A DNA stretch of 64,000 nt from Bromus sterilis. Its lineage: Eukaryota; Streptophyta; Magnoliopsida; Poales; Poaceae. The notes under the pieces were generated by a model. It was not told the origin of the DNA, ran no database searches, and saw only the letters and a list, made by a program, of their open reading frames with translations. Location of the stretch: contig OX465597.1 in NCBI GenBank assembly GCA_950022295.1, positions 181,100,516 to 181,164,515 on the forward strand, given 5' to 3'. Made by a program: the position numbers and the translations under genes. This document shows, in pieces, positions 35,294-47,270 of this stretch. Numbering within the stretch: the first letter of the stretch is position 1; each line of letters begins with the position of its first letter.

Positions 35294-35302
35294 CCTTATA
35301 TA
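35294..35302 (-). promoter_or_regulatory. TATA box in the LTR of element H
   Basis: The minus strand reads TATATAAGG after GGCC, a consensus core promoter for leftward transcription from the H LTR. Confidence 0.55.
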
Positions 35303-35668
35303 GGCCAGAAAAAGATTGCAGTCAGGTTGATAATAATCGAGTGACATTACTTCGTCGGTCCGAACCAAGGAATCCATTAGAAATGGATATTGTTCTCTCT
35401 TTGATTAGGGATTGCTATATGAAAAGAAGTGGAGTTTGAAAAAGGGAACGGAATGCTCAAACCAGAACTGCTAGAGGAACGAATTTTCAATAGCATAACT
35501 TGGGCTCCTAGAATATGGCGCCCTTGGGACAATCTATTTGATTGCAGGGTTTTGTTCCGGATGCCACCCTCCCTCAACTTCCCATGTGGGACTAAACCCA
35601 AGGGAGAGGGAGGGGGTGTGGCATAAGGCGGGTGGGGCCCTCCCTTGGCACAATGGGCGAAGGGGGAG

Positions 35669-35960
35669 GGAAATTTTTACAAATTTGACCCTTATTTTAA
35701 TTTAAAACACGAAATGAATCCAAAATTTAAAAAATTCACAAAATGACCCTTTTTCATGGCACCCGCCTACAAGGCGCCATGCCAGGCACCATGGCGCCCT
35801 ACCTTAAGGCATCGTGCCAGGAACCATGGCGCCCTCACTAAACGCGCCATGTGTGTAGCCACATCGACCTGACTATGAGCCAGCGCCACGTCGCAATGTA
35901 CCATGGCGCCTTCCTTTGAGGCGTTGTGTATACGAGTAGGGCACCTTTATTTTTGGCGCC
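35669..35960 (+). repeat. Left terminal inverted repeat of element K
   Basis: The first 150 bases or so match the right end in reverse orientation with scattered substitutions. Further in, both ends carry several copies of CCATGGCGCC or GGCGCCATGG, so similarity continues as motif repeats more than as a strict alignment. The inner limit is approximate. Confidence 0.8.
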
Positions 35961-36844
35961 ATGGTACTTAGGGTTTTTTCTCCCCTGTCCGTTCTATCCT
36001 TTGATCCGATCTCATTTCACCCCCCCCCCAAGCTGCAAGCCCCGATTGAAGGACGAGCCACCAGCCCTGACGCCTTCTCTCCCCGCTCCGGCCACCCCCT
36101 TCTTTCCCCGCTCAAACCGTCCCTCTCTCTCCCTCTCTATGGTATATCTGTCTCCACGCTTCGGTCTCCCCCTCGTCGCCCCGCTCTCTTCTCTCCTCAC
36201 ACTCTCTGTTTGTCTCTCAGGCAGCATGAACAGCAGCAGGTCCCCGTCCGGACATGGATAGCGCAGCTGGCAAGATAAATTCCTCCCCCCCCATGCCCAG
36301 TTCATCCCCACGCCATCTTTCCTCCCGAGGTAAACCAAAAATCCCCCTCACTCTATTCACTCCACTGTGGGAAGCACTATATTTTATATGTGATTTGATT
36401 TGTATAATGTTTAGATGACAGTAGATGACATAGATGAGAGTAATTATTATTTGTGGTATGGTATATTTGCACCAAACATTAGGAAATGATAGTCGTATAT
36501 ATGTTTTTGTGTTATATATAGTAGATTTGTTATAGATTTTTTTGTAGTAGATCGATAGTGGTATATATGTATTTGTGTTGATGATTTGAATAATGCATAT
36601 GGATTTTAAATCATGATTAGATTCCATGAAATATTAGATTCTATATGGATTTTTGGTAGTAAGATTGATAGTTGGTCTCACATAACTTGTTAAATTTTTT
36701 TAAATCATGATTTGGTTCCATCAATATAATATTGATAATTTGATATGTATATTGTGAGTTCTACATTTATTATTAGTTGATTTGTAGTGTTAATTAGTTA
36801 GATTGATAGTTGTTCTCACATAGCTTGTAAATTTAGTTTTGCAG
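35961..36844 (+). other. Leader and 5' intron of the PMD gene in K
   Basis: A pyrimidine-rich segment (about 36000-36329) resembles a 5' untranslated exon. A donor CGAG/GTAAAC at 36330 and an acceptor TTTTGCAG ending at 36844 would remove an AT-rich intron just before the ATG at 36846. This is read from splice signals only. Confidence 0.5.
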
Positions 36845-39030
36845 GATGTCTGGGTATTCTCTTCTCCATGATGCATATGCAAAGTGCATCGTGGGCGCCA
36901 TATTGCAGAAGATGATGTGTTTCTTAGCCACTTCCACTTGAGATCTTCTAGGGTGGATGGTCCGTCCAATCCCAAGCGTCCGAAGATGCAGTATGATGAG
37001 CGCTACACGAATTATATTCGACGGATGAGGCTTCTCCCTTTTATTCAACTTGCTTCTTGTGGGATGCCGAAGATGAACCCCTGTGCTATCACCGCACTCG
37101 TTGACCGGTGGCGCCTTGAGACACATACCTTTCACCTGCCGTGTGGGGACATGACTGTCACTTTGCAGGATGTTTCAATGTCCTGGCACTTCCCATATCT
37201 GGTGATCCTGTGTGTTTAAGCACTGATACGGTTGGATGGCATGACCTTATAGTTTGTCTTCTCGGGAAGGAGCCGGGGATTCCGAAGAAGTCAGCTGGTG
37301 CTCCCTTTTCTTGGATTGCTGAGAATTCTGCAGTTTTCCCCCTGAGTTAGTGGAGGATTCAGAAGAGGTGCAGCAACATGCTCAGGCCTATGTTTGGTAT
37401 GTTATTAGCCGTGTTCTTTTCTTGGATGGCACGGGTGTGAATGCCTCATTTATGTGGCTCCAGTCGTTAGTTGGTTGGGGCCACAAACATAGTTGGGGTA
37501 CATCGACCCTAGCTTATCTATATCGCCAGGTAACCTATTTACCATATCCTTTCCTCATGCAATTGTGTATCTATTTTGAATTTACCTAATGCTTCTTTCA
37601 TCTTGTGGATGCAGTTGGACGAGGCGTGTCGTAGGGGTGAAGGTGTGAAGGAACCCAATATCGGTGGTTGCATGTTGCTCTTATCCATCTGGAGTTGGGA
37701 GCGCTTGCCAATTGGGAGACCAATCCCAGATTTAGGCACCAAATGGGATGATCACAGGGATACGCTTCGCATGCCTACTTGGGCGCATAGATGGGACAAG
37801 GTTGACCGTGAATTCGGTGCCTCAAAGGCCATGTATGTGCACTACACCAATGAATTCGATATCCTTTGCGCATAATATGTAAGCTCATTCATTTATTCTC
37901 ATATGCCCATGGGTTCATTTTTATTCCAGCTGAAAAACTAACCATCTACATTGTTGTGCACAAGTGATTTGGGAGCCATACGGACCAGCAGGTGAAATTG
38001 GTTCATCCGAAATCACGTTCAGGTTGAACATGATGTGTCTTGCGGAACAACATCTTTGGTGGATGAAATTCCCGTTGATATGTATGTATGCAGTCGAGTG
38101 GCACCTACCAAATCGTGTGATGAGACAATTTGGATTGTATGAAGAGACCCCGCCTAAGTACAAGGACCCAAACCTGGAGTTTCATGGTAATTATCGGTAA
38201 ATCTTGCTTATTCATTGTCCTAGCTGTGTCACTGTATTGAAAACTGACAAAGTTGATTCATTTTGATACGTAGGTTGGACAAGATGAAGCAGAAATCTGA
38301 GGAGAATTGGCCAAGAAAGCACACATTGTACATCAGCGACTTTAGGCATAGGGTTGCAAAAATTGGGTACCAGATGGAGCACGGGGGGTCTACCTCTCGA
38401 GCACCCTCATAGTGAATACACATTCACCGAGTATCTCGTGTGTCTTAGGGCTAATACTCGTTTGAAGCTCAACCCTATGGCTTTTTGTAGCGCGAACATT
38501 GTGGAAGCATCCAATCATGGTTTTGAAAAAATGGCTAAGATGGAATACAATAAGCTCATTCGAGACGGTAGACGTCCAAACATAGCGCCGGTGATCAACT
38601 TTGTGGTAAGTTTGTCTTATATTTGTATATATGTGCATCGATTGTGCAAAACAATAATATATATTGTCGGTTTTCTAGCAACCTGAGCTGTCCAAACATG
38701 TGAACGAGGTGGGGCATGCACTTCGATACCCACCGGATCATGCAAAATCTAACGCCGCACTAAGATCTTTTGCTGAGGTATGACGTGGTATCGTTTGGTT
38801 TTGAAGCTTTTGTTAAAATCTTCTAACTAAATCATTTTGTTGTTCAACAGAAATCAATGTCTTGGGCACGTGGCTTAGGGACTCTTCTCGGTTGCCGTAC
38901 GACTGATGCCAATCCTACCCAGTCGGGCTCCTCTTCAAGCGGTACGAGATCCTATCTAGGAGGTGCAGACCACTCTGCAAGCGGTGAACACCACTCTTCA
39001 GGATGGATTTCTAAACATATAAATTTCTAG
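36845..39030 (+). pseudogene. Plant mobile domain (PMD, aminotransferase-like) gene, broken
   Basis: The gene is spliced. Likely exons are 36845-37529, 37615-37878, 37965-38196, 38274-38605, 38679-38777 and 38851-39030, with GT...AG borders. PMD hallmarks appear in order: LLPFIQLASCGMPKMN, ALVDRWRLETHTFHLPCGDM, TVTLQDVSM, LPISGDPV, SWGTSTLAYLYRQ, IGGCMLLLSIWSWERLPIGRP and WEPYGP. The last exon ends in a Ser/Gly-rich tail. Frame shifts occur near 36880, near 37181, near 37335 and in the G run near 38381-38386. A stop lies at 37873-37875. PMD proteins (the MAIN/MAIL group) act in the nucleus in silencing, and PMD genes are known as passengers of mobile elements. This copy is a pseudogene. Confidence 0.88.
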
Positions 39031-39101
39031 GGTTAGGGTTCTCTTTAGGCCCTGAATAATCACTAAACATGGCATATAAATCTTAAACACTATACTAATA
39101 A

Positions 39102-39295
39102 GAAAAAAGTCCATTTTACTACCCTGATGAAAGTTGATGGTTAACATAACCCCTTGATCTTTATTTTTGCTTCCTTCACCCCCTAAACAATCCCATACCG
39201 AACAAAATAAGCCCCTGGGTGGTTTTGTCTCGATTGGTTTCTGGTGTAGCAGTGGTCAACGACGGTGTTGACCTGCGGGTGGGCCTTCTTCGTCA
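39102..39295 (+). repeat. Left terminal inverted repeat of element L
   Basis: It matches the reverse of 44023-44215 throughout, with scattered substitutions, ending at GGGCCTTCTTCGTCA. Confidence 0.9.
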
Positions 39296-39306
39296 GGTTG
39301 GGCTGT

Positions 39307-42300
39307 TGTAACACCCTCACTGTCAGATGAACAGTAATCACCATTACTGTTCCCCAGCACTGTTCAAAACTTTTGTCTGATCAATGTGGTTCATCTCAAA
39401 CTTGATATTTTCCTTTGATGATGTTGAATGCATGGTGATCATGGACTTGGTCAACTTGGATCAAAGCAATGCCAAGCTTATTTCAAATTACCTTTGATTT
39501 AAAAATCAAATCAATTGCCTTGGTGGTATATTAAAAACAATGTTGAAAATAAACATTGTCCAAAAATTCTTCATCCACTGTTAATAAATTCTAAATATTC
39601 TGTGGACCATGATCCACCAAGTTGGAGATTTTATTAATCACTAATTAATTCTAAATAAATGAAAACAGTGGATAAAACCCCCTTTTAAATCATTTCATAT
39701 TTATTGCAAATATTAAATGACTTTTATTATTGCCCAATCTTTTTGTGGCAGTAATATACGGTATAAAAATAAATATGGGACACATCCCATATTTTACAAA
39801 ATGCCTAAGACTATAAAAAGAAATGCAAAAGAAATTAAACAGAGAAGAAAAAGAAAAATAAAACCCAACCTAATGTACCCCATGGGCGAGGCCCACCCCT
39901 TCCAACCCCCCTGGGCCACCAGCCCACCCCAGCCCACAAGCCCACCCCCAACCGTTCCCTCCCCTGTTCACGCCCCCCCCCCTTGGCACACATCGGCCAT
40001 GGCCACCGCGACGAGCATCGCCGTGGCGACCATCGGCGCCTCTCCGGCGGCCTACAAGTCGCACCCGAGCCGCCCCCCTGCGAACCCTAGCCCGCAGTTC
40101 CCCGCGCGCCCCTGGATCTGGAGCCCCCCCCTCTGCGTCTTCCACCTCGGCCCGAGACCCCGCCGTGGACGCACCGCCGCGCACACGCGGCCACCGAGCT
40201 CCTCCTGCCTCCCCGTCGTGTCCATCGTGTGCGCCGGCGTCGTCTACGTCATCTCACTAGAGGAATCGAGGACTGGAGCCCGGAGTGGAGCGCACGCGGT
40301 CGTTCCCCTTCTTCCACGACGGCGGCAAGCTTCTCAAATCCCGGCCGCCGCACGTCGTCACCGAGCCCACTGCCTCCCTCTACGAGCTCAATGTGAGCAT
40401 ACAAATATTCCCCTCTCCCCGCTTCCGTTTTTGCGCGCTGGTTCGCCGTCTTCACCATGGCCGAACTCCGACCGCCGCCATGGCCGGTCCTGACCGCGCT
40501 CGTCGCGGCGTGCACGGCCTCACGCGCTTGTGGCTGCTCTTTGGCCACGCTCGCGTGCGCTTGCTGCGGCTCGTGCTCTCTCTCGCCGCGGCCTGCTCGC
40601 CCCTGGCTCCGCCCGTCGCTGCCCCCTCACTGCAAGCCGCCGCGCTCGTCGTAGCCATTGCTCCGGCAAGCCCCCGGCCACCCCGAGCCCACCGAACGAC
40701 GCGGCTCGGTTCCCCCGTTCGAACACACCCCTCGCCGCCTCTAGCCGTCGCCGGAGTTGGCCGGAACGGCGACCTCGCCGCATCTTTCCTCACCGGCGTC
40801 GAGCAGGGTCACCGCCAGGTGGGTCCCGCCCGCCAGGTGATTAGCCACTGCTAATCCCCCCTTAAGACGCTGACGTGTGGACCTGCCCCCCCCCCTTTAA
40901 TTAAACTGTTAATATTAACATAAGATGTGAAGATGACAGGTGGGCCCCCTGGCCTTTTTACTTAATAAAAATAATTTTATTAAAATTGTTACAATGACAA
41001 GTGGGACCCACTGAATATTTGTTTTATTAAAAGAAATTTAAAATTGTTAGTATGACATGTGGGTCCAGGGATATTTCAAATTTAATAAAATGTTTTATTG
41101 ATAGACAGAGGCTGACATGTGGGTCCCACATGTCAGGCACTGTTTTGGAAAATGTTCTGGATAATGTTGTTATAATAATAAAAGAAATTCAGAAAATCGT
41201 TTAAATGATTTAAAACTTTGAAATTCAATAACTTTTAAACCGTAAGTCAGATTCAAAAACTTTATACATGAAAATTGATCAGAACAATATAACGGTTACG
41301 GATACGCTATCCGTATGTCTGCCCCACCCCCCTAACACACCGATCATCGACATTCCCCCCCTCTGGGCTCTCTGTCGATAATTCCCGGTGCCGGTAAAAA
41401 CCTGCCGGATGAATTTATTCCGAACACGAAAGTTGTTCGGAACGGTTCAACTAGCACGGATACACCCCCTTATATTTGTCGGATTTCCACGACACCTCCG
41501 GCTTGATCCTTCCCCCCCCCTCCGGACACCTTGTCCGATAATCACCCGGAGCTGGTCGTTCATCCCCGGATGAATTCCCGCTCCGAGCAACGTACATTGC
41601 ACTGCGTTAGAACACCGTTAACATTGCATATGCCATGCTATTCATCTGTTTGTTTATGCTTGCTTTGTATTTACTGTTTCCTACCCCCTTAATCTCCGGT
41701 AGACCCCGCCGCTATCGCTGACTACACCGCCGCCGGGTACGACTACTTCGTCGACGACCCTGCCCCTACCGTCGAGCTTCCAGGCAAGCAGAGCCATTCT
41801 CTTCCCCAGATATCGCCTACCTTTTCCGTACTTTCTTGCACTAGGAATTGTTACTGCTGCTGCTACGATTACAATCCTATTCAATTGCATAGCCTGCTTT
41901 TGTCGCCCCTTGATGTACCTTCCTTTATCCTATGCTGCCTATTATAATTATGCATATATTCAGCAGTGAACCCTGCGCATTGTTAGCTAGGACTAGATAG
42001 CGGGTTGTGATCACTCAGGGGAGTGAACACGGATACAATATATACAACTGCACAGGTACGGTACAAAGCAGGCACCGCCAAAGGCCCCTATCTGGGTTAT
42101 GCCTAGTCACCTCAAGTGTGAGCTATCCAGGAGTAATCCTTGTACTCCACTCGAGGCTGACTTTGTCTTGCCGCCATAGGGTCCTGGATAGCGGTTGTCC
42201 TTAAAGGTAAGAAGTCGGGTGACCCAACGGTGGCCGCGAGAGGTATATTGTCGGGAACGACAGGGAGGGTACGACCGACGTTACTGGCGTGCTTGGCCCC

Positions 42301-43730
42301 TGCTCGTATCTCGCGAGAGTTACCAAACCACGAAAGTCGAGCTCTACCAAGAGCACACGCGAGACAAGGTAAGGAGACGGTTCACCTTGTTGGTAACCGC
42401 AGTGACTTGGTGGGACGACAGGGCAGGCACCGATGTACTGGTGGACCTGACTGCTGTCGTTGACCGCGGGTCGGTTAATTCGAGGCAACAATAACGGTTG
42501 TCACGCAGGTTAATTAAAATGCTAAATGGTTCGGCGGATGTCTTGAGTAGCCTTTTTGTCTTGTACGCACTACCTACACGTGGGACGAGGAGTGTGGGCT
42601 CCCCTGCATCGTAGTCTCGTTCGAGGGTCTTCAGACGTCAGCAGTATCGCGGGCTGATTGCCGGGAAGTGGTGTTGTCTTCTCTTGCTCGAGCGGTGTAT
42701 TTGTTTTTGCTTTGATTTTGCTTCACCGGCCAGTCACGCACCATGCAGGAGTACGTTCGGGTTAGGGTCCAAAGCCCGGCGTACATAGGATATAGTCCGG
42801 CGGATGACCTCTCTGTTGATTGCCGAAGGATGGGCTACTTTGTGTCGGATAGCTTTGGTGGAGCGTTCCCTAACAAGGTTCCCGCCACCCTGGAGATCCG
42901 AGCGTCGTAGAGTCACGCCAGTGCACCCCTGCAGGCAAGATTAATCTATTCGAATAGCCGTGTCCACGGTAACAGGACGCTTTATGTTGAAGCTGGATCT
43001 TACCACTAGAAACTATTACTATTAAACTGTATGGTTCCGGGTCTTCTTCCTCGCAGGGAGTCGAGGAAGGGAACTCGGAGGCATTATTATTATTGTTAAT
43101 CATTACAACTTATATTATCCAATGTTGCAGCAACTTCTTCTTCGTTGTTACTTTATGCTTTATATGAACTGTTGGCTGATTCTATCCTCATGCTGCAAGA
43201 CATCGTCGGAAGATGCTAGTCTTCGGTAGGCCTAGCTTCTTACCCTTGCTCTGGATTTCTGTCTTTCAGTCCACTATATACAGCCTCTTCTTTCCGTTGA
43301 TACAATGCATAATGCTTAGTAGCGGACGTAAGACTCGCGGGTATGCTAGATACTCACCTTTCCTTTATTTCCCCCTTTTTGTTTTGCCTGATCGGCCGCT
43401 GCAGTCGACGTTGGAGCCCAGGAGCAGGAGTACCCCGGAGGCGGTTACTACTACGTCGAGACCCCCGCTGACCAGGACTAGGAGTAGTTTCGGAGGCTCC
43501 CAGGCAGGAGGCCTTGCCTTTTCGATCTGTATCTCTGATGTTATTTGTGCTAGCCTTCTTAAGGCAAAACTTGACTAACTATGTCTGTACTCAGATATTA
43601 TGGTTTGTATAACTTATGTATTCGGGTCCGCGTGACCCCCTTTATTGTAACCTATTGGTTTATCCTTTTGTGTTTAGTGTTGTGCTGTGATATTCTCACC
43701 GTGGCACCCTAATCTCAGCACCGGCGCTGA
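39307..43730 (+). mobile_element. LTR fragment J, related to the LTR of element E
   Basis: It starts TGTAACACCC only 11 bases inside L's left TIR and follows the LTR of E in order. Shared blocks include AAACTTTGAAATTCAATA near 41213, GCCTGATCGGCCGCTGCAG near 43387 and CAGGCAGGAGGCC near 43501. Similarity fades around 43725, about 55-60 bp before the expected LTR end, so the CA terminus is missing. It has no internal domain or second LTR. It is either a solo LTR that inserted and lost its end, or an LTR piece captured by L. No coding frame is supported. Confidence 0.8.
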
Positions 43731-44022
43731 TCGAAGATGGCCGATACAAACAGGTGTCTCTCCATCTTGCTGCACCATCTCTTTTTACTTGTTGTATTGA
43801 TGCTTTAGAACCTGCCATGCTGTGCACTGATGCTGTTGCAGATAACTCACAAGGGCCCCTTTATTTGTTTACTCGGTGGTATAGTTTTGGACTGAGGACA
43901 TTGAAAGTATTTCTATTTATTGCCGTATCATCTAGAAATCAGTGTTCCCCTAAGATTTCTGGGCGCACGTTTTCCATTTGCTATGCCACTAGGGAATTTC
44001 TCATAGAACAAGCCAGGCTACA
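43731..44022. other. Unidentified segment between LTR J and the right TIR of L
   Basis: About 290 bp match nothing else in the window by eye. A plus-strand frame of 102 codons (43754-44062) crosses it but runs into the TIR and resembles no family I know. It may be original interior of L or a captured fragment. Confidence 0.5.
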
Positions 44023-44215
44023 TGATGAAGAAGGCCCACCCGCAGGTCAAAACTGTTGTTGACCACTGCCACATCAGCAGCCAATCGAGAAAAAACCACC
44101 CAGGGTCTGATTTTTCTTGGTATGGGATTGTTTAGGGGGTGAAGGGAGCAAAAATAAATATCAGGGGGTTAAGTGAACCAGAAACTTTCATCAAGGTAGT
44201 AAAATGGACTTTTTC
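44023..44215 (-). repeat. Right terminal inverted repeat of element L
   Basis: It is the reverse complement partner of 39102-39295 and ends directly before the TACTAATAA duplication. Confidence 0.9.
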
Positions 44216-44224
44216 TACTAATAA

Positions 44225-44699
44225 CAACCACATATAGGCAAAACACAACAACTTTCAACAAGCAAAGCCACATTTCCTACAAACCACAATCCTCACATAT
44301 CAATTTTCAATTTCTAGCGTTAGGGTTAGGGTTTGTCCTATAAAATCTTTAACCATGCCTTACAAATCCTTATCTCTAAACACTCAAAACAACCACGTAT
44401 GAACAAATATGCAAGATAATATAAAGGATATTTCACCCCCAATTTCTAGGATTTCCGAAAAGATGAAGAAAATAACCAAATTCCAAGATTTGTTTTGGAA
44501 AAAATAAAGGGGGAGGAAGGAGATTACCTTGGAAATGAAGAGAACACGATTTCCACGAAAAAAATCCTTTGATTTGGAGGGATTTGAGGAGAAATGGGGT
44601 GGGGGTTATGAGAGAGGAGGGGGGAGGTTCCGGGGTTGTGGAGGAAGAAGAGAGAGTGGGGGGAGGGAGGAGAAGGAAGGAAAGGTGAAAAAATGAATT
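44225..44699 (+). other. 3' flank of the PMD gene within K
   Basis: An AT-rich then G-rich non-coding stretch continues K after L. Its start (AATTTCTAGCGTTAGGGTT and on, near 44308) resembles the end of the PMD gene and its flank near 39020, so the 3' region may have been duplicated locally. I see no gene. Confidence 0.55.
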
Positions 44700-44957
44700 A
44701 AAGTTCCATGGCGCCTTTGCCCAGGGCGCCATGGTGCACAGCATGGCACCCCCAATAAAGGCGCCATGGTTCTGGCCTGGCCCACCTATAGGTCCCACGT
44801 GACAAGGAGCATGGCGCCTTTAGGTAGGGCGCCATGGTGCCTGGCATGGCGCCTTGTAGGCGGGTGCCATGAAAAAGGGTGCTTTTGTGAAATTTTCAAA
44901 TTTTTGGTTCATTTTGTGTTTTAAATTCAAATAAGGGTCAATTTTGTAAAATTTTCC
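44700..44957 (-). repeat. Right terminal inverted repeat of element K
   Basis: The outer 150 bases or so pair with the left TIR. The inner part has iterated CCATGG/GGCGCC palindromic motifs. The inner limit is approximate. Confidence 0.8.
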
Positions 44958-46046
44958 AAGGGGGAGGCTCCCTCCTCCCCTAATGGGCCTCTCTAGGCAC
45001 ATATGTCTTTTCTTCAATTTTTAATTATATTTAGTTATATTTTAATGTTTAATTAAGTTAATTAAATAATAAAACATATTTAAACATTATTAAATATTAT
45101 TTTGAATCTTTCAAATTATCCAAAACTTCTTTCGGCACTTCCCGGAACAATTCCGGCGTTCTCTCTTATTTAACCGATGGTCCTAAATCTATCCTTATTG
45201 CGTCACCCTTAAGTATGACACCCTATGGTTCCGGAAACATCAGACATGATCAGACACTCTCTGACCAAGGACCATCATGTGTGGCCTGGTTACAATCCTT
45301 GATGTGCCCCTACGCTTCCATCGAATTAACTTCATCGTTGAACCGTTAAAGTTCAGTCATGTTCCCTTTGTCCTACAGTACTTTGTCTGTCCGAGGTTTG
45401 ATCGTCGATATCCAATATACCTAGTTCATCCTCGTTATTGAAAAGCATGTTTACTTATTCCAGTTATATTACAACTCCATGACCTAGTCACATGATTGCA
45501 ATCTTTATGATTTAATATCACGGAGTGGGCCCAGAGTACCTATCCGTCACTCGGATGGACAAATTCCGCTTTCATCTATTTGCATACTCATCAACATATC
45601 TATCTTGGAATACCCAAATTACACTGTTATGGCCACCATATTTCAGTGAGGCGGTGGATGTAAATCAAAGCATCCTGATAGATAGCAATTACGTATGATC
45701 ATTATGGTCTAAGGATCTAGTCACTACATTATAGTTATTGCAATGTTGAACTATATGACTGGATCACATTGCAACACTTCTGGTGGGTGCGTCCATCATA
45801 TCAGTCTCCCAATGACATGACCCAATTGTCAATACACTATTATGTTCTCATGATTAGGAAACCTTGATCATCCGATTGCCCAATGGACTAGTATACTAGA
45901 GTTAACGAGGGACTCGGTTGTTTGTATACCACACATGTATTTAGGTTTTCGCTTAATACAATTATAGCACAGTAGAAAACATATTAAGAACTAATGGAAT
46001 ATGCTAATAAACATATTTTATTTGCCTCTAGGGCACATTCTAAATA

Positions 46047-47270
46047 TTCTCCCACTTGCACTAGAATACAAATAATCTAGTTGAATTTTCCTATGGATCA
46101 TAACTCCATATCATGTATATGGCTATTGATCATGCTTTCTTGTGGAAAAGGTTGTCTCAACGTTCTGTACTATTCAGGTATGTATGTCTTTTGCAAATCG
46201 TTAGTGTCACCTAGTTTGACATTACTTCATTATCCATTATAATGATGATGTATGTACATTTGGCGGTGGAGTGAGACTACGTTCGTTGTGTTTCAACAAT
46301 GACGTCCGTTGGGTCACGCGGACTTTCACTTAGTCATGCACAATGAAAACTCACTCATCCAGAAGTCAAACTTCTTAAGCCAAACTCTAATACTTTGCTA
46401 CTTCTAGAGAAGCCTTATCAATGTAGATTTAATCCTTAGTCCGTTGTATGCAACTTTGATGTCTAACCATGTTTCTTTCAACTTAAGCATTTATTAGTAT
46501 GATATCTCATTTTTCTAGGTTAGTGTCAGAACTTGAACCAGCATAACATTTATGGTCAAGTTCACTATCCTTTACAAATTAGAGATGTATCCTCAGTTCT
46601 CCCCAGACACTGAAAGATAAACTTAACTCTTTGTTCAATGATTTACTCATCAATCATATCATAACATGTTCTTATTACTAAGAAATAGGGTCATATTACA
46701 TCGAGTACAAAACTTTGGTTTTATATGAAAGAACCTATGACAGAGGCATAGAGGATGTAGCACATCCATTTCTTTCATTTAACCATAATTTAACCATTGT
46801 TCTTGTACTGAGATTAACTCGACACTTCTCTTGGATATACACGTAAGAACTACCTTCTTGACTTGTCCCATTCTGAACTCCTTCAGAATCTTATCCAGGA
46901 AAGTCTTTCGACTCAATATTATTAAACACATTAATCTATCTAAATAGATTTTCAATGGTTAATACTTATTCATCTTTCTTTATGAAAGATTCAAATAATT
47001 ATGAATACCAACTACACCATTCACAATATGCTATCCATATATGAGAATGTTGTCATTCTCCCACAAAAATATGTCATGCACATATTATGTTCAGGATAAC
47101 ACTCATATAGCTCCCACTCAAATATGTCAGTCACATATAAGATAAGGATAACTTCGACATAACACCCAGTCAGATATGGCACACACATATTAAGCTCAGG
47201 ATAATATCCACATGGCTCTTACTCAAATATGTCAGTTACATATAAGACTAGGATAATACTCCCACAGCTC
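46047..47270 (-). pseudogene. pol: Decayed Copia pol remnant of element H
   Basis: The minus strand at about 46832-46915 reads LSRKTFLDKILKEFRM, matching the stretch after the YVDD region of Copia RTs (usually LSQ-x-YLDKIL-x-RF). Frames around it are full of stops, and no intact RNase H or RT core is left. The rest down to the LTR junction is featureless. Element B cuts the sequence at 47271. Confidence 0.6.

Larger units (their letters stand above)
39102..44215. mobile_element. Element L: Mutator-like element nested in K
   Basis: Terminal inverted repeats of about 193 bp (GAAAAAAGTCCATTTTACTA on the left, reverse counterpart on the right) are flanked by a perfect 9-bp duplication, TACTAATAA, at 39093-39101 and 44216-44224. 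The interior is a truncated 4.4-kb LTR (J) and about 290 bp of unidentified sequence. No transposase is seen, so L needs help in trans. It sits 63 bases past the end of the PMD gene of K. Confidence 0.88.
35669..44957 (+). mobile_element. Element K: Mutator-like element carrying a PMD gene
   Basis: Long terminal inverted repeats (GGAAATTTTTAC on the left, its counterpart ending GTAAAATTTTCC on the right) are flanked by a perfect 9-bp duplication, AAGGGGGAG, at 35660-35668 and 44958-44966. A 9-bp TSD with long TIRs is the hallmark of Mutator-like elements. The interior holds a spliced plant-mobile-domain gene and no visible MURA transposase, so K is non-autonomous. Without nested element L it is about 4.2 kb. 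It lies in the LTR of H. Confidence 0.88.
34976..46046 (-). repeat. 3' LTR of element H (about 1.77 kb), split by element K
   Basis: The pieces 34976-35668 and 44967-46046 join across K with a 9-bp duplication. The plus-strand left end is TGTAGATCG, so the LTR ends CTACA on the minus strand. The right end near 46046 has lost a clear TG, probably by mutation. The U3 TATA box lies on the minus strand at 35294-35302. Confidence 0.78.
34976..47270 (-). mobile_element. Element H: Copia LTR retrotransposon, 3' end, minus strand
   Basis: The minus-strand 3' LTR spans 46046-34976 and is split by Mutator-like element K. Internal sequence lies to its right (46047-47270) and is cut by element B at 47271. 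The LTR's minus-strand start carries the GCCCTAGAGGCA motif and is preceded by a purine-rich GTGGGAGAAT tract. A decayed Copia RT segment lies at about 46832-46915. The 5' half is beyond the window. Confidence 0.8.

Noticed and set aside
36845..39030. Functional host PMD gene
   Set aside because: At least four frame breaks and a stop, and the gene lies between the TIRs of a transposon, so it is a pseudogene passenger.
39870..40854. Overlapping GC-rich ORFs on both strands (for example 39717-40493 plus, 40285-40854 plus)
   Set aside because: They fall in the GC-rich part of LTR J, equivalent to the one in E's LTR. Alanine/proline/arginine-rich compositional frames with no domain.
44308..44330. 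Telomere-like GTTAGGGTTAGGGTTT
   Set aside because: Only about two and a half units, within the 3' flank of the PMD gene in K. No array.
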